From Azospira sp. I13 (GTDB taxonomy: Bacteria > Pseudomonadota > Gammaproteobacteria > Burkholderiales > Rhodocyclaceae), in the NCBI RefSeq assembly GCF_003112695.1, contig NZ_BFBP01000011.1, forward strand, positions 325,401 to 389,400: a stretch of DNA of 64,000 nucleotides, given 5' to 3'. Shown here piece by piece: positions 43,460 through 52,922 of this stretch. The notes beneath the pieces are model-generated. The model made no database searches, was not told where the DNA came from, and saw nothing but the letters and a program-made list of their open reading frames with translations. Positions within the stretch are counted from its first letter, which is position 1. The number at the start of each line of letters is the position of its first letter. Made by a program: the position numbers and the translations under genes.

Positions 43460-44200
43460 TCAGGCCAGCCATTTCTGCAACCGGGGCAGTTGCTGAACGT
43501 GGGTCAGATCGATCTGCAGGGGAGTGACCGAGGCCCAGCCCTGGGCAACGGCGTGGAAGTCCGTGCCTTCCCCGGCATCCTGGGCGGCACCGGCGGCGCC
43601 GACCCAATACACCGTTTCGTGGCGCGGCGTCACCGCCTTCACCACGGGCTCTGCCTTGTGACGCTTGCCCAGGCGGGTGACGGCCACGCCCTTGAGCGCC
43701 GCGTAAGGCACATCCGGCACATTGACGTTGAGCAGGGCCGGCTGGCCAAGGGGCTGCTGCTGAAAGCGCAGGACCAGGTCCCGGGCCACCCGGGCCGCCG
43801 TTTCGAACTGGCTGGCTTCCTTGCCCACCAGGGAGACGGCGATGGCCGGCACACCGAGCAGGTAGCCTTCGGTGGCCGCTGCCACGGTGCCGGAATAGAC
43901 GGTGTCGTCCCCCATATTGGCGCCATGATTGATGCCGGAAACCACCATGTCGGGCAAATGGTCAAGCATCCCCGTAACGGCCAGATGCACGCAGTCGGTG
44001 GGGGTGCCATTGACGAAATAAAAGCCGTTGGGCGCCCGCCGCAGGGAAAGGGGCCGGTCCAGCGTCAGGGAATTGCTGGCGCCGCTACGGTCCCTTTCCG
44101 GTGCGACGACCGTCACATCGGCGATATCGCCCAGGGTTCGGGCGAGAATTTCGATGCCGGTGGCGAAATAACCGTCATCGTTGCTAATAAGAATGCGCAT
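43460..44200 (-). CDS. surE: 5'/3'-nucleotidase SurE
   Basis: A metal-dependent nucleoside-monophosphate phosphatase and stationary-phase survival protein. The 246-residue sequence begins [16 protein letters not shown], with metal-binding Asp8 and Asp9, and has [29 protein letters not shown] and [20 protein letters not shown]. It is first in the surE-pcm-nlpD-rpoS group and lies 51 bp downstream of the H-NS gene. Confidence 0.96.
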   Translation of the reverse strand: MRILISNDDGYFATGIEILARTLGDIADVTVVAPERDRSGASNSLTLDRPLSLRRAPNGFYFVNGTPTDCVHLAVTGMLDHLPDMVVSGINHGANMGDDTVYSGTVAAATEGYLLGVPAIAVSLVGKEASQFETAARVARDLVLRFQQQPLGQPALLNVNVPDVPYAALKGVAVTRLGKRHKAEPVVKAVTPRHETVYWVGAAGAAQDAGEGTDFHAVAQGWASVTPLQIDLTHVQQLPRLQKWLA

Positions 44201-44251
44201 AAAACAAACAGCCCGAAAAAAGACCGGGAAAAGAAAACAGACTGCCGAAAA

Positions 44252-44569
44252 TCAGACGGCGAGTTCCTCGATCTTGCGGCCGCCGTTCAGCCATTCCTGC
44301 ACCCACTGGGGCTTGCGGCCACGGCCGGTCCAGGCCAGATCGGCATTGTCGGGGTGGCGATACTTGACCTGCACGGTGCGGCCGACCTTGGTCTTGCCCT
44401 TTTCGCCGCCCTTGACTAGCTGATCCAGGGAGAACCCGCGGGATTCGGCGATCAGCTTCAGTTCATTCAGCACTTTTTCCTTTTCCTGGGATTCGCGCTT
44501 CTTGATTTCCAGGGGAATCTGCTGTTGCAGCAGCTTCAGTTCAGCCAGGGAGAGGTTGGAAATATCCAT
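44252..44569 (-). CDS. H-NS family nucleoid-associated protein
   Basis: A 105-residue DNA-binding protein of the betaproteobacterial H-NS/BpH3 type: an N-terminal coiled-coil oligomerisation region (MDISNLSLAELKLLQQQIPLEIKKRE) and a C-terminal domain with YRHPDNADLAWTGRGRKPQWVQEWL, containing the RGR DNA minor-groove motif. It should silence AT-rich and foreign genes. The upstream 315 bp is unusually AT-rich for this genome, as expected if the protein binds its own promoter. Confidence 0.92.
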   Translation of the reverse strand: MDISNLSLAELKLLQQQIPLEIKKRESQEKEKVLNELKLIAESRGFSLDQLVKGGEKGKTKVGRTVQVKYRHPDNADLAWTGRGRKPQWVQEWLNGGRKIEELAV

Positions 44570-44884
44570 AATCAAAACTCCAATAAAATATTTAAACCGG
44601 GGAAATAAACCGTCTGCTGAAATACGGGGAAAAGCGCACCAGGCAGCGAATGCCGCCCCTCCTCCCATGCATTGCCTATTCTTTTCTTATTTTTCTTCGC
44701 GTCACGCTGAATCAGCTGCGATAACGGGCTTTATACGGCTATTTTTAAGGGACTGATTTTATCCCAGAAAAACCGCCCCATTTTTATTCCGCACCGGGTT
44801 TTTCGTTCTTTTATTCCTTTTGTCGATTTCATTCGGACATGCCGCCCCATTTTGGGGCAGAAACCCCTCCGGCCGGCGCCAAGC
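44570..44884. other. AT-rich intergenic region upstream of the H-NS gene
   Basis: A stretch of about 315 bp with many A/T runs (for example AAAATATTTAAA near 44590, TATTTTTAAGG near 44740), in contrast to the GC-rich flanks. No gene is seen. A GCCCCA-TTT-TGGGGC hairpin at 44844-44858 lies beyond the stop of the transporter gene and may end its transcript, although it lacks a U-tract. H-NS autoregulation is a reasonable guess. Confidence 0.5.
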
Positions 44885-46537
44885 TCAGCGCCGGGAACGG
44901 GCGATCTGGCGGGAGACGGCGATCAGGGGCAGGACCCCCACCACGACGATGGCCAGGGCGGCGGTAGAGGCTTCCGCCAGGCGCTCGTCAGCGGCCAGGG
45001 TGTAGGTCTGAGTGGCCAGGGTATCGAAGTTGAAGGGGCGCATCACCAGGGTGGCCGGCAATTCCTTCATCACGTCCACAAACACCAGCAGGCCGGCAGT
45101 CAGCAGACTGCCCTTGAGCAGGGGCGCGTGGACCTGCACCAGGGTCTGCCCCTGGGAGAGGCCCAGGCTGCGGGCGGCATCATCCATGGAGGGGGTGATC
45201 TTGCCCAGGCTGGCATCCACGGTCTGCAGGGCCACGGCGAGGAAGCGCACCAGGTAGGCATAGACCAGGGCGGCAATGCCGCCGGTGAGCAGTAGCCCCG
45301 GATTGCTGCCGAACCAGACCTGCCATTGGCCGGCCAGCCAGTTGTCGAGCCGGGTGACGGGAATCAGCACGCCGACGGCGATGACCGAGCCGGGCACGGC
45401 GTAGCCCAGGCCCACCAGGCGGTTGAGGCCCCGGGCCAGCAGGCTGGGCCAGCCGGGCTGACTGCGGCGGGCCAGGCGCACGCTGTAGGCCAGCACCAGG
45501 GCCAGCAGCACGGCGATGGCGGCGGTGACGCCGGCCACGGTGAAGCTATTGCGGGCGAGGATAAGGAAGCGCTCGCCGAACTGGGCATCACCCTCGGTCA
45601 GGGCCATTTTCAGCAGCAAGGCCGCGGGCAGGAGAAAGCCGGCGGTCAGGGGCAGCAGGCAGGCCAGGAAGGCCAGGGCACCTTTCCAGCCGGTCAGTTG
45701 CTGGCCTGCCAGGGGGCGATTGCGGCCGGTGGTGTTGTGGAAGCGGGCCCGGCCCCGGGAGATTTTTTCCAGCAGCACCAGCAGGATGACGAAGCCCAGC
45801 AGGCTGGCAGCCAGTTGGGCGGCGGCAATGCGGTCACCGAGGGAGAACCAGGCCCGGTAAATGCCGGTGGTGAAGGTCTGCACGGCAAAGTAGGCCACGG
45901 TGCCGTAGTCCGCCAGGGTCTCCATGAGGGCCAGGGAGACGCCCACCACGATAGCCGGCCGGGCCAGGGGCAGGGAGACGCGGAAGAAACTGGCCCAGGG
46001 CCCCACGCCGAGCATCCGTGCCGCTTCCAGCATGCCCGAGGCCCGCTCCAGGAAAGCCGCCCGGGCCAGCAAATAGACGTAGGCGTAGAGGGTGCAGATA
46101 AACATGGCGACGGCACCGCCCAGGCTGCGCACCTCGGGGAACCAGTAATCCGCCTTGCTCCAGCCGAAAGTTTCCCGCAGCCAGGTCTGCACCGGGCCGA
46201 CGAACTGCAGCAGGTCGGTATAGACGTAGGCCAGCACGTAGGCCGGCACCGCCAGGGGCAGCACCAGGGCCCACTCGAACACGGGCTGACCGGGGAAGCG
46301 GTGCATGGCCGTCAGCCAGGCGGTGGAAACCCCCACCAGGGCCGTGCCCAGACCGACGCCGAGGCACAGCCAGAAGGTGTTGCCCACATAGTCCGGCAGC
46401 ACCGTGGCGGCCAGATGGCTCCAGGTCTCGCCGGTACCACCGGCGAACAGATGGGTCAGCACACTGGCCACCGGCAAGCCCACCAGGGCGGCAATGGCAA
46501 CAGCGATGAGCAGCAACGGGGAGCGGATGAAGGTCAT
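44885..46537 (-). CDS. Iron(III) ABC transporter permease, FbpB-like
   Basis: A 550-residue protein with about twelve membrane helices formed by two fused BPD_transp_1 permease domains, as in FbpB/SfuB. The two EAA-like loops are GMLEAARMLGVGPWASFFRVSLPLA and SMDDAARSLGLSQGQTLVQVHAPLL. It is divergent from the ATPase gene at 46625. No periplasmic binding protein gene lies beside it. ATG 46537 precedes the first helix; a TTG at 46603 is less likely. Confidence 0.88.
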   Translation of the reverse strand: MTFIRSPLLLIAVAIAALVGLPVASVLTHLFAGGTGETWSHLAATVLPDYVGNTFWLCLGVGLGTALVGVSTAWLTAMHRFPGQPVFEWALVLPLAVPAYVLAYVYTDLLQFVGPVQTWLRETFGWSKADYWFPEVRSLGGAVAMFICTLYAYVYLLARAAFLERASGMLEAARMLGVGPWASFFRVSLPLARPAIVVGVSLALMETLADYGTVAYFAVQTFTTGIYRAWFSLGDRIAAAQLAASLLGFVILLVLLEKISRGRARFHNTTGRNRPLAGQQLTGWKGALAFLACLLPLTAGFLLPAALLLKMALTEGDAQFGERFLILARNSFTVAGVTAAIAVLLALVLAYSVRLARRSQPGWPSLLARGLNRLVGLGYAVPGSVIAVGVLIPVTRLDNWLAGQWQVWFGSNPGLLLTGGIAALVYAYLVRFLAVALQTVDASLGKITPSMDDAARSLGLSQGQTLVQVHAPLLKGSLLTAGLLVFVDVMKELPATLVMRPFNFDTLATQTYTLAADERLAEASTAALAIVVVGVLPLIAVSRQIARSRR

Positions 46538-46591
46538 TATGGAGGCGAGGCCGGGGGCGGCAAAAGCGGCAGCAAAGGCGCCGCGGCACAT

Positions 46592-46597
46592 TATAAT
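46592..46597 (+). promoter_or_regulatory. -10 element in the divergent transporter promoter region
   Basis: TATAAT, part of the symmetrical ATTATAAT, lies 27 bp before the ATPase start codon. The region is only 87 bp between the two divergent start codons. No clear Fur box was found. Confidence 0.4.
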
Positions 46598-46624
46598 TGC
46601 CAATCCTTCTCAAAGACCCCAAAG

Positions 46625-47692
46625 ATGGCCCATCTGGAACTGGCGAACGTGACGCAGCGCTACGGCGACCACACGGTGGTCAACGGAATCGCTTTCCACA
46701 TTGAGGCCGGCGTCATCGCCTGCCTGCTGGGCCCTTCTGGCTGCGGCAAGACGACCCTGCTGCGCTGCATCGCCGGCTTTGAGGACATCGCAGCCGGCAC
46801 CATCCACCTGGATGGCGAGCAGGTCAGCGAGGCCGGCTTCAAGCGGCCGCCGGAGCAGCGGCGCATCGGCATGGTCTTCCAGGACTACGCCCTCTTCCCC
46901 CACCTGACGGTGGCCGACAACATTGCCTTTGGCCTCAGGACCAAGGGCGGCGAGCGGCAGCAGCGGGTTGCCGCCATGCTCGACCTGGTGGGCCTGGCCG
47001 GCCAAGGTGAGAAGTACCCCCACGAGCTTTCCGGCGGCCAGCAGCAACGCGTCGCCCTGGCCCGGGCCCTGGCCCCGGCGCCCCGCCTGGTGCTGCTGGA
47101 CGAACCCTTCTCCAACCTGGATGTGGACCTGCGGGAACGCCTCTCCCTGGAAGTGCGGGAGATCCTGAAGAAGGCCGGCACCACCGCCATCCTGGTGACC
47201 CACGACCAGCACGAAGCCTTCGCCATGGCCGACGAAATCGGCGTCATGCACGAGGGCCGCATTCAGCAATGGGATACGCCCTACAACCTCTACCACCAGC
47301 CGGCCAACCGCTTCGTCGCCGACTTCGTCGGCCAGGGCGTATTCCTGCCCGGCACGGTGCTGGCCGGCAACCGGGTGAAAATGGAGCTGGGGGTGCTGGA
47401 ATCCGGTGTGCCCGTCGAATGCAGTGCCGGCTGCGGCATCTGCGGCAAGGGCTGCGGCGTGGATATCCTGCTGCGCCCCGACGACGTAGTACACGACGAC
47501 CAGAGCCCCCTGCAGGCGGCGGTGGAGCACAAGGCCTTCCGCGGCGCCGACATCCTCTACACCCTGCGCCTGGCCAGCGGCGCCCGGGTGCTTTCCCTGG
47601 TGCCTTCCCACCACAACCATGCCCTCGGCGAAAAAATCGGCATCCGCCTGGACGTGGATCACGTCGTCGCCTTCAAGCAAGCCCTCGCCTGA
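46625..47692 (+). CDS. Iron(III) ABC transporter ATP-binding protein, FbpC-like
   Basis: A 355-residue ATPase with Walker A LLGPSGCGKTTLLRCIAGF, Q-loop VFQDYALFPHLTV, signature ELSGGQQQRVALARALA, Walker B LVLLDEPFSNLDVDLRERL and the His switch LVTHDQHEAFAMA; the C-terminal third is the TOBE regulatory domain. Within it the segment ECSAGCGICGKGC holds four cysteines (266, 270, 273, 277) in C-x3-C-x2-C-x3-C spacing, which could bind a metal or Fe-S cluster. It works with the divergent permease. Confidence 0.9.
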   Translation: MAHLELANVTQRYGDHTVVNGIAFHIEAGVIACLLGPSGCGKTTLLRCIAGFEDIAAGTIHLDGEQVSEAGFKRPPEQRRIGMVFQDYALFPHLTVADNIAFGLRTKGGERQQRVAAMLDLVGLAGQGEKYPHELSGGQQQRVALARALAPAPRLVLLDEPFSNLDVDLRERLSLEVREILKKAGTTAILVTHDQHEAFAMADEIGVMHEGRIQQWDTPYNLYHQPANRFVADFVGQGVFLPGTVLAGNRVKMELGVLESGVPVECSAGCGICGKGCGVDILLRPDDVVHDDQSPLQAAVEHKAFRGADILYTLRLASGARVLSLVPSHHNHALGEKIGIRLDVDHVVAFKQALA

Positions 47693-47758
47693 CCATCGGC
47701 CCTGAACGAAGGGCCAATCCCGCAGTCCTACCCGGCAGAAGCGCCAGGGAGGAAGGCC

Positions 47759-50700
47759 ATGCCCCACACCACTGAAGCCTTGCGCCGCGCCATAGCGGCT
47801 GCCCATCGTGCCCCCGAGGCCGCCTGCGTGGCAGCCCTGGTCGATGCCTACCGTGCCGTACGCTCTGAACCGGCCGGCGTCACGGCCAGGGCCATGGCCC
47901 TGGCCGGGGAAGTACGGCGCCGCCAGGGCAACGGCATCGAGCCGCTGATGCAGGAATTCCCCCTTTCCAGCCAGGAGGGCCTGGCCCTGATGTGCCTGGC
48001 CGAAGCCCTGCTGCGCATTCCCGACAGCGCCACGGCCCAGGCGTTGATCGAAGACAAGCTGGGCCGGGCGGACTGGCAAGCCCACCTGGGCCACAGCCCA
48101 TCCCTGTGGGTCAACGCCGCCGCCTGGGGCATGAGCATCGGCGGCCGGCTCAGCGCTCCCCACGACGGCCACGGTGGCCACGACTTGGCCGACACCCTGG
48201 CCCGGGCGGCCAGCCGTTGTGGCGCCCCCCTCCTCCGCCGCGCCCTGGAGAAGGCCATGGATCACCTGGGGCGGCACTTCGTCATGGGGGAAAACATCGC
48301 CGCAGCCCTGGAGCGCAGCCGCAGCGGCGAACGCCAAGGCTACCGCTATTCCTTCGACATGCTGGGGGAAGCCGCCCTCACCGAAGCCGATGCGGAACGC
48401 TACACCCAGGCCTATGCCGAAGCCATCCAGGCCATCGGCCAGGAAGGTGCGGGCAACCTGGGCCATGGCCGCATTCAGGACGGAGCAGGAATTTCCATCA
48501 AGCTCTCGGCCCTCCATCCCCGCTATTGCCTGACCCAGAAGGCACGAGTCATGGCCGAACTGCTGCCCCGGCTCCGCCGGCTGCTGGCCCTGGCCCGGGT
48601 ATACGACATGGGGGTGAATATCGATGCGGAAGAAAGCGAGCGCCTCGAACTCTCCCTCGACCTGCTGCAAGCCCTGGCGGACGACCCGGCCCTGTCCGGC
48701 TGGAATGGTCTGGGCTTCGTTGTCCAGGCCTACCAGAAGCGGGCCCCGGCGGTCATCGACTTCCTTGCCGCCCTGGCTGCCCGCAGCGGCCGCCGCTTCA
48801 TGCTGCGCCTGGTCAAGGGCGCCTATTGGGACAGCGAGATCAAGCGAGCCCAGCAGGAAAGCCTGGCCGACTACCCTGTCTATACCCGCAAGGCCCACAC
48901 CGACCTGGCCTATCTGGTGTGCGCCGACCGCCTGCTGGCCGCCCCCGAGGCCTTCTATCCCCAGTTCGCCACCCACAACGCCCATACCGTTGCCGCCGTA
49001 GAGGCCCTGGCTGCCGCCCGGGCCAACAACGACTACGAATTCCAGTGCCTGCACGGTATGGGCGAGCCCCTTTACGATGCCATGGTGGCCGAGCGCCCCT
49101 GCCGCATCTATGCCCCGGTCGGCAGCCACCAGGCCCTGTTGCCCTATCTGGTACGGCGCCTGCTGGAGAACGGGGCCAATACTTCCTTCGTCAACCGTCT
49201 GGCCGACACCTCGGTGGATCTGCGACACCTGCTGGCCGATCCCCTGGAGCAGGCCGAAGCCTCGGCGGGCAGCCCCCATCCCCGCATCCCCTTGCCGCTG
49301 GATCTGTACCTGCCCCGCCGCAATGCCGCCGGGCTGGATCTGGCCAGCCCCGGCGAACTGGCGGCCCTGGAAGCAGCCCTGGCGACCCTGGACAAGCGCA
49401 GTTGGACCGCAGGCCCGCTGCCGGCGCATCAGGACATGGCCCTGGCGGAGTACCGCCCGGTTCGCAACCCCGCCCGGCCCGACGACAGGGTGGGCATGGT
49501 CCAGGAAGCTGCCGCCGATGCCGCCGCCCAGGCCATTCACTTTGCACTGGCTCACAGCAGCTCCTGGCGCGAAACTCTGGCGGCAAGCCGGGCCGCCACC
49601 CTGGAGCAGGCTGCCGACCTGCTCCAGGCCCATCGGCCGGAACTGATCAGCCTGTGCATCCGGGAGGCCGGCAAGACCTGGGCCAACGCCCTGGGCGAAG
49701 TGCGGGAAGCCGTGGACTTCCTGCGCTACTACGCTGCCCAGTTGCGCCAGTACGCGCCCCCATGCCTGGGCGATGCCGCTCCCCTGGTATGCATCAGCCC
49801 CTGGAATTTCCCCTTGGCCATTTTCATCGGCCAGGTGGCGGCCGGGCTGGCGGCCGGCCGTCCGGTCATTGCCAAGCCGGCGGAGCAGACGCCTCTGGTG
49901 GCGGCCCGGGCCACCGCCCTTCTGCACCAGGCCGGCATACCGCCGGCCGCCCTGCAACTGCTGCCGGGCCGCGGCGAATCCCTGGGGGCGGCCCTCTGCG
50001 CCGATCCCCGCATCGCCGGGGTGCTGTTCACCGGCTCCACGGAGGTGGCCCAACACATCCACCAGCAGTTGGCCGCCCGCCCGATGGCAGCCACTGCGCC
50101 GGTGTTCATTGCCGAAACCGGCGGCATCAATGCCATGGTGGTGGATGCCTCCGCCCTGCCGGAGCAGGTGGTCCAGGATGTGCTCGTCTCCGGCTTCGAT
50201 AGTGCCGGCCAACGCTGCTCCGCCCTGCGGCTGCTGTGCCTGCAGGAGGAAATGGCCGATGCCCTGCTGGCGTTGCTGCGCCAGGCCATGGCCGAGTGGC
50301 GTCTAGGGGATCCGCGCCGGCTGGATACCGACATCGGCCCGGTCATCGATGCCGAGGCCCGAGAGCGGCTGGAAAGCCACATCGCCCGCCTGGCCGCCGC
50401 CGGCTGCCGGGTGTTCCGCCCGCCAGCGGCCCTTCCCGCCAACACCGATCCGGCCGCCACCTTCGTGGCCCCCACCCTCATCGAGATCGACGAACCGGCG
50501 CAGCTGCCGGACGAGGTCTTCGGCCCGGTGATCCACGTGCTGCGTTATCGCCAAGCCGACCTGGAAGGACTGATCGAGGCTATCAACGGCCTGGGCTATG
50601 GGCTCACCTTCGGCCTGCACAGCCGCATCGACAGCACCGTGACTCGGGTGGTCAGCCGCATCCGGGCGGGTAACGTCTATATCAACCGCAACATGGTGGG

Positions 50701-51448
50701 GGCCGTGGTGGGAGTACAGCCCTTCGGCGGCGAAGGCCTCTCCGGCACCGGCCCGAAGGCAGGCGGCCCCCTCATGCTGCCCAGCCTGCTGGACCTGCCA
50801 CAGTTGCCGCCGGCAGCCCTGGGCGGTTCGGGGGCAGCGGCTGCCCTGCATCGCCCAGCCCTGGACGGCCTGGCCGAATGGGCCGCCAAACACGGCCGGG
50901 AAGCACTGGGCACGGCCTGTGCCGAGTATGCCGCCGAGAGCCTGGCCGGCAGGGAAATCCGCCTGCCCGGGCCCACCGGCGAAGACAATCGCCTGCACTT
51001 CGTTGCCCGGGGCACCCTGCTCTGCGTCGGCCCGACGGAAGAAACACGGCTGCAACAGCTGGCTGCTGCCCTGGCCACGGATAACCGCGCCCTGCTGCCC
51101 GATGATGCTGCTGGCCGCAGCCTTCTGGCCGATCTGCCAACCGCCGTGAGGAAGCAGGTTGCGCTGGTGGCCGGTGAGCCAGCTCGGCACGACGCTGTGG
51201 CGAGTTCAACAACCGCCCCTTCCCCGGCAATGGCAGATCGACCGGGGGCGGTTCTCTGTGCGCAAGATGCCGTGGCAGAGGCGGCCGCCTGGCGCCGCTA
51301 TCTGGCCGCCAGCCCCGGCCCCAGGGTACCGGTGATCTGCGCCCGCAATGGCCGTTACCCCCTCTACCGGCTGGTGCTTGAGCGATCCCTCTGCATCAAT
51401 ACGGCCGCCACCGGCGGCAACGCAGGCTTGCTAAGCCTGGAGGAATGA
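47759..51448 (+). CDS. putA: Bifunctional proline dehydrogenase / L-glutamate-gamma-semialdehyde dehydrogenase
   Basis: Oxidises proline to glutamate in two steps. The 1,229-residue protein has the FAD-linked proline dehydrogenase barrel (YRYSFDMLGEAALTEAD, GISIKLSALHPRY, RLVKGAYWDSEIKRAQ, FATHNAHTV) and the aldehyde dehydrogenase module (CISPWNFPLAIFIGQV, Glu786 in FIAETGGINAM, Cys820 in SAGQRCSALR, FGGEGLSGTGPKAGGP). There is a C-terminal extension of about 200 residues, as in long PutA forms, but no N-terminal ribbon-helix-helix DNA-binding domain, so it should not repress its own gene. GGAGG stands six bases before the ATG. Confidence 0.95.
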   Translation: MPHTTEALRRAIAAAHRAPEAACVAALVDAYRAVRSEPAGVTARAMALAGEVRRRQGNGIEPLMQEFPLSSQEGLALMCLAEALLRIPDSATAQALIEDKLGRADWQAHLGHSPSLWVNAAAWGMSIGGRLSAPHDGHGGHDLADTLARAASRCGAPLLRRALEKAMDHLGRHFVMGENIAAALERSRSGERQGYRYSFDMLGEAALTEADAERYTQAYAEAIQAIGQEGAGNLGHGRIQDGAGISIKLSALHPRYCLTQKARVMAELLPRLRRLLALARVYDMGVNIDAEESERLELSLDLLQALADDPALSGWNGLGFVVQAYQKRAPAVIDFLAALAARSGRRFMLRLVKGAYWDSEIKRAQQESLADYPVYTRKAHTDLAYLVCADRLLAAPEAFYPQFATHNAHTVAAVEALAAARANNDYEFQCLHGMGEPLYDAMVAERPCRIYAPVGSHQALLPYLVRRLLENGANTSFVNRLADTSVDLRHLLADPLEQAEASAGSPHPRIPLPLDLYLPRRNAAGLDLASPGELAALEAALATLDKRSWTAGPLPAHQDMALAEYRPVRNPARPDDRVGMVQEAAADAAAQAIHFALAHSSSWRETLAASRAATLEQAADLLQAHRPELISLCIREAGKTWANALGEVREAVDFLRYYAAQLRQYAPPCLGDAAPLVCISPWNFPLAIFIGQVAAGLAAGRPVIAKPAEQTPLVAARATALLHQAGIPPAALQLLPGRGESLGAALCADPRIAGVLFTGSTEVAQHIHQQLAARPMAATAPVFIAETGGINAMVVDASALPEQVVQDVLVSGFDSAGQRCSALRLLCLQEEMADALLALLRQAMAEWRLGDPRRLDTDIGPVIDAEARERLESHIARLAAAGCRVFRPPAALPANTDPAATFVAPTLIEIDEPAQLPDEVFGPVIHVLRYRQADLEGLIEAINGLGYGLTFGLHSRIDSTVTRVVSRIRAGNVYINRNMVGAVVGVQPFGGEGLSGTGPKAGGPLMLPSLLDLPQLPPAALGGSGAAAALHRPALDGLAEWAAKHGREALGTACAEYAAESLAGREIRLPGPTGEDNRLHFVARGTLLCVGPTEETRLQQLAAALATDNRALLPDDAAGRSLLADLPTAVRKQVALVAGEPARHDAVASSTTAPSPAMADRPGAVLCAQDAVAEAAAWRRYLAASPGPRVPVICARNGRYPLYRLVLERSLCINTAATGGNAGLLSLEE

Positions 51449-51566
51449 ATCAGCGCCAGAGAGACTTGGGCAGCCACGACCAGGGCTGTGGGCGGTGGTA
51501 GCCGCAACATTACGGGCCAGGGATTCATGGCACCATGTGCCGTCCAATTCACTGCGGGAAAATGCC

Positions 51567-51767
51567 ATGCCCTACGTCAACATCCAGATCACCGCCGGGG
51601 CCAGCCGGGAACAGAAAGCCAGGCTGGTGGCCGAGGTCACCGACAGCCTGGTGCGGGTGCTGGGCAAGAAGCCGGAACACACCCACATCGTCATTCAGGA
51701 AATCGCAGAAGAGAACTGGGGCTTTGCCGGCCTGCTCACCGACGACTGGAAGCAGCGCCAGGGCTGA
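51567..51767 (+). CDS. 4-oxalocrotonate tautomerase family enzyme
   Basis: A 66-residue protein with the catalytic N-terminal proline (MPYVNIQITAG after Met removal), the conserved helix GASREQKARLVAEVTDSLVRVL and VIQEIAEENWGFAG. The family forms small hexamers that tautomerise 2-hydroxymuconate-like keto acids. Start ATG 51567 is fixed by the Pro1 requirement. No aromatic catabolic genes are adjacent, so the natural substrate is unclear. Confidence 0.9.
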   Translation: MPYVNIQITAGASREQKARLVAEVTDSLVRVLGKKPEHTHIVIQEIAEENWGFAGLLTDDWKQRQG

Positions 51768-51938
51768 TCCGGCATCCACCAGCCGGGAATACTTGAACCC
51801 CTGGATTCCGGCAACAAAAAGCCCCGGCGATATTGGCTGGTCGAAGCCTGTCAGGAGACGCAGGGCAAGGGAAGCAAACGGTAAGCAAGCCGGGTGGGCG
51901 GCAAGCGGCCAACAGGCCCGGCGGCGCCGGGCCGCTGC

Positions 51939-52922
51939 TCAGACGGTAGTCAGGCCGTTGCCTTCGACGGCAACGATGGCCTTGGCCTGGTTGAAGTCTT
52001 CAGCATAGCCGCTGGCGTAAAGGCAGCAGGCCAACTGGTTGGCCAGGGGCAGGGGCAACGACGTCTGCCCGTCGAGCACCTTGCGGATCCACTGGGCGCT
52101 GGCCTTGGCATCGCATTCCTCAGGCAGGTTGGGCAGGGCCTTGAGGCTTTCATGCTCGGCTTCGAACAGCACCTCGCAATGTTCTTCGTGCAGGTACTCG
52201 ATGCGGGGCCGGCGCTTCGGATTGGCGAAGGGCTCGCCTTCCGTAGCCCGCAAGAGCAGGGCCCGGCCGCCGCCATAGGAAAGAATATCCCGCATCAGAT
52301 CCATATAGGCCGGGTGGGTGGCTGCCGCCAGGAGGACGCCGCCCCCCTTGAAGGGATCGAGCATCTTGACCAGGCTGTGGGCGCTGTTGCGCAGCCCCAA
52401 CCGGCCCCGCAGGGCCAGCAGGTTGTTGAGCCCGGGACTGAGGACGGAGAGCGGCACGAAGGCCACGCCGTAGCCATCCATGGCCTGCTGGGCAGCGCTG
52501 TGGGTGGCGCAGGGCATGATGCCCAGTTCCCGGAAAACATGGGCGCTGGTAATACGGCCATAGCCTTCGAGCAGGCCGTGCACCAGTACCGGCACACCGA
52601 AGCGTTGCAGTAGCAGGGCCAGCAGGGGCGTCAGGTTGGCCCCCTTGCGGGCACCGTTGTAGCTGGGAATGACCACGGGCCGCAGACGACCGGCCGGCGG
52701 CCGCAGGGCATGGGCTCGCTCGCTGGCAGCGGCGAGAAAGCCGATCATTTCGTCCGTGCTCTCACCTTTCACCCGCAGGGCGATGGTGATGGCGCCGAGT
52801 TCCAGGTCAGGAACGCCACCATCGAGCATGGCGCCGTAGAGCTGGCGGGCTTCGTCCTGGCTGAGGTCCTTGGCGCCTTCGGCACCGCGGCCGAGTTCCT
52901 TGATGAAATGGGCAAAATTCAT
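51939..52922 (-). CDS. ybiB: YbiB-type DNA-binding protein (TrpD2 family)
   Basis: A 327-residue homolog of anthranilate phosphoribosyltransferase that has become a DNA-binding protein in E. coli (YbiB, LexA regulon). Motifs are LSQDEARQLYGAMLDGGVPDLELGAITIALRVKGES (N-terminal helices), YNGARKGANLTPLLALLLQ, VLVHGLLEGYGRI and GLRNSAHSLVKMLDPF, with the PRPP-binding KGGG region GGGVLLAAATHP. ATG 52922 follows GGAGA at about 10 nt and gives the family length. Confidence 0.87.
   Translation of the reverse strand: MNFAHFIKELGRGAEGAKDLSQDEARQLYGAMLDGGVPDLELGAITIALRVKGESTDEMIGFLAAASERAHALRPPAGRLRPVVIPSYNGARKGANLTPLLALLLQRFGVPVLVHGLLEGYGRITSAHVFRELGIMPCATHSAAQQAMDGYGVAFVPLSVLSPGLNNLLALRGRLGLRNSAHSLVKMLDPFKGGGVLLAAATHPAYMDLMRDILSYGGGRALLLRATEGEPFANPKRRPRIEYLHEEHCEVLFEAEHESLKALPNLPEECDAKASAQWIRKVLDGQTSLPLPLANQLACCLYASGYAEDFNQAKAIVAVEGNGLTTV

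Noticed and set aside
45326-46624. Upstream extension of the ABC ATPase frame
   Set aside because: It is antisense to the permease gene and Gly/Gln/His-rich; the ATPase start is ATG 46625, next to its -10 element.
46610-50212. 1,200-codon open frame on the minus strand
   Set aside because: It lies antisense to the ABC ATPase and putA genes, both with complete family motifs. In GC-rich DNA such long shadow frames arise from codon bias; the translation is Gly/Gln/Val-rich without domains.
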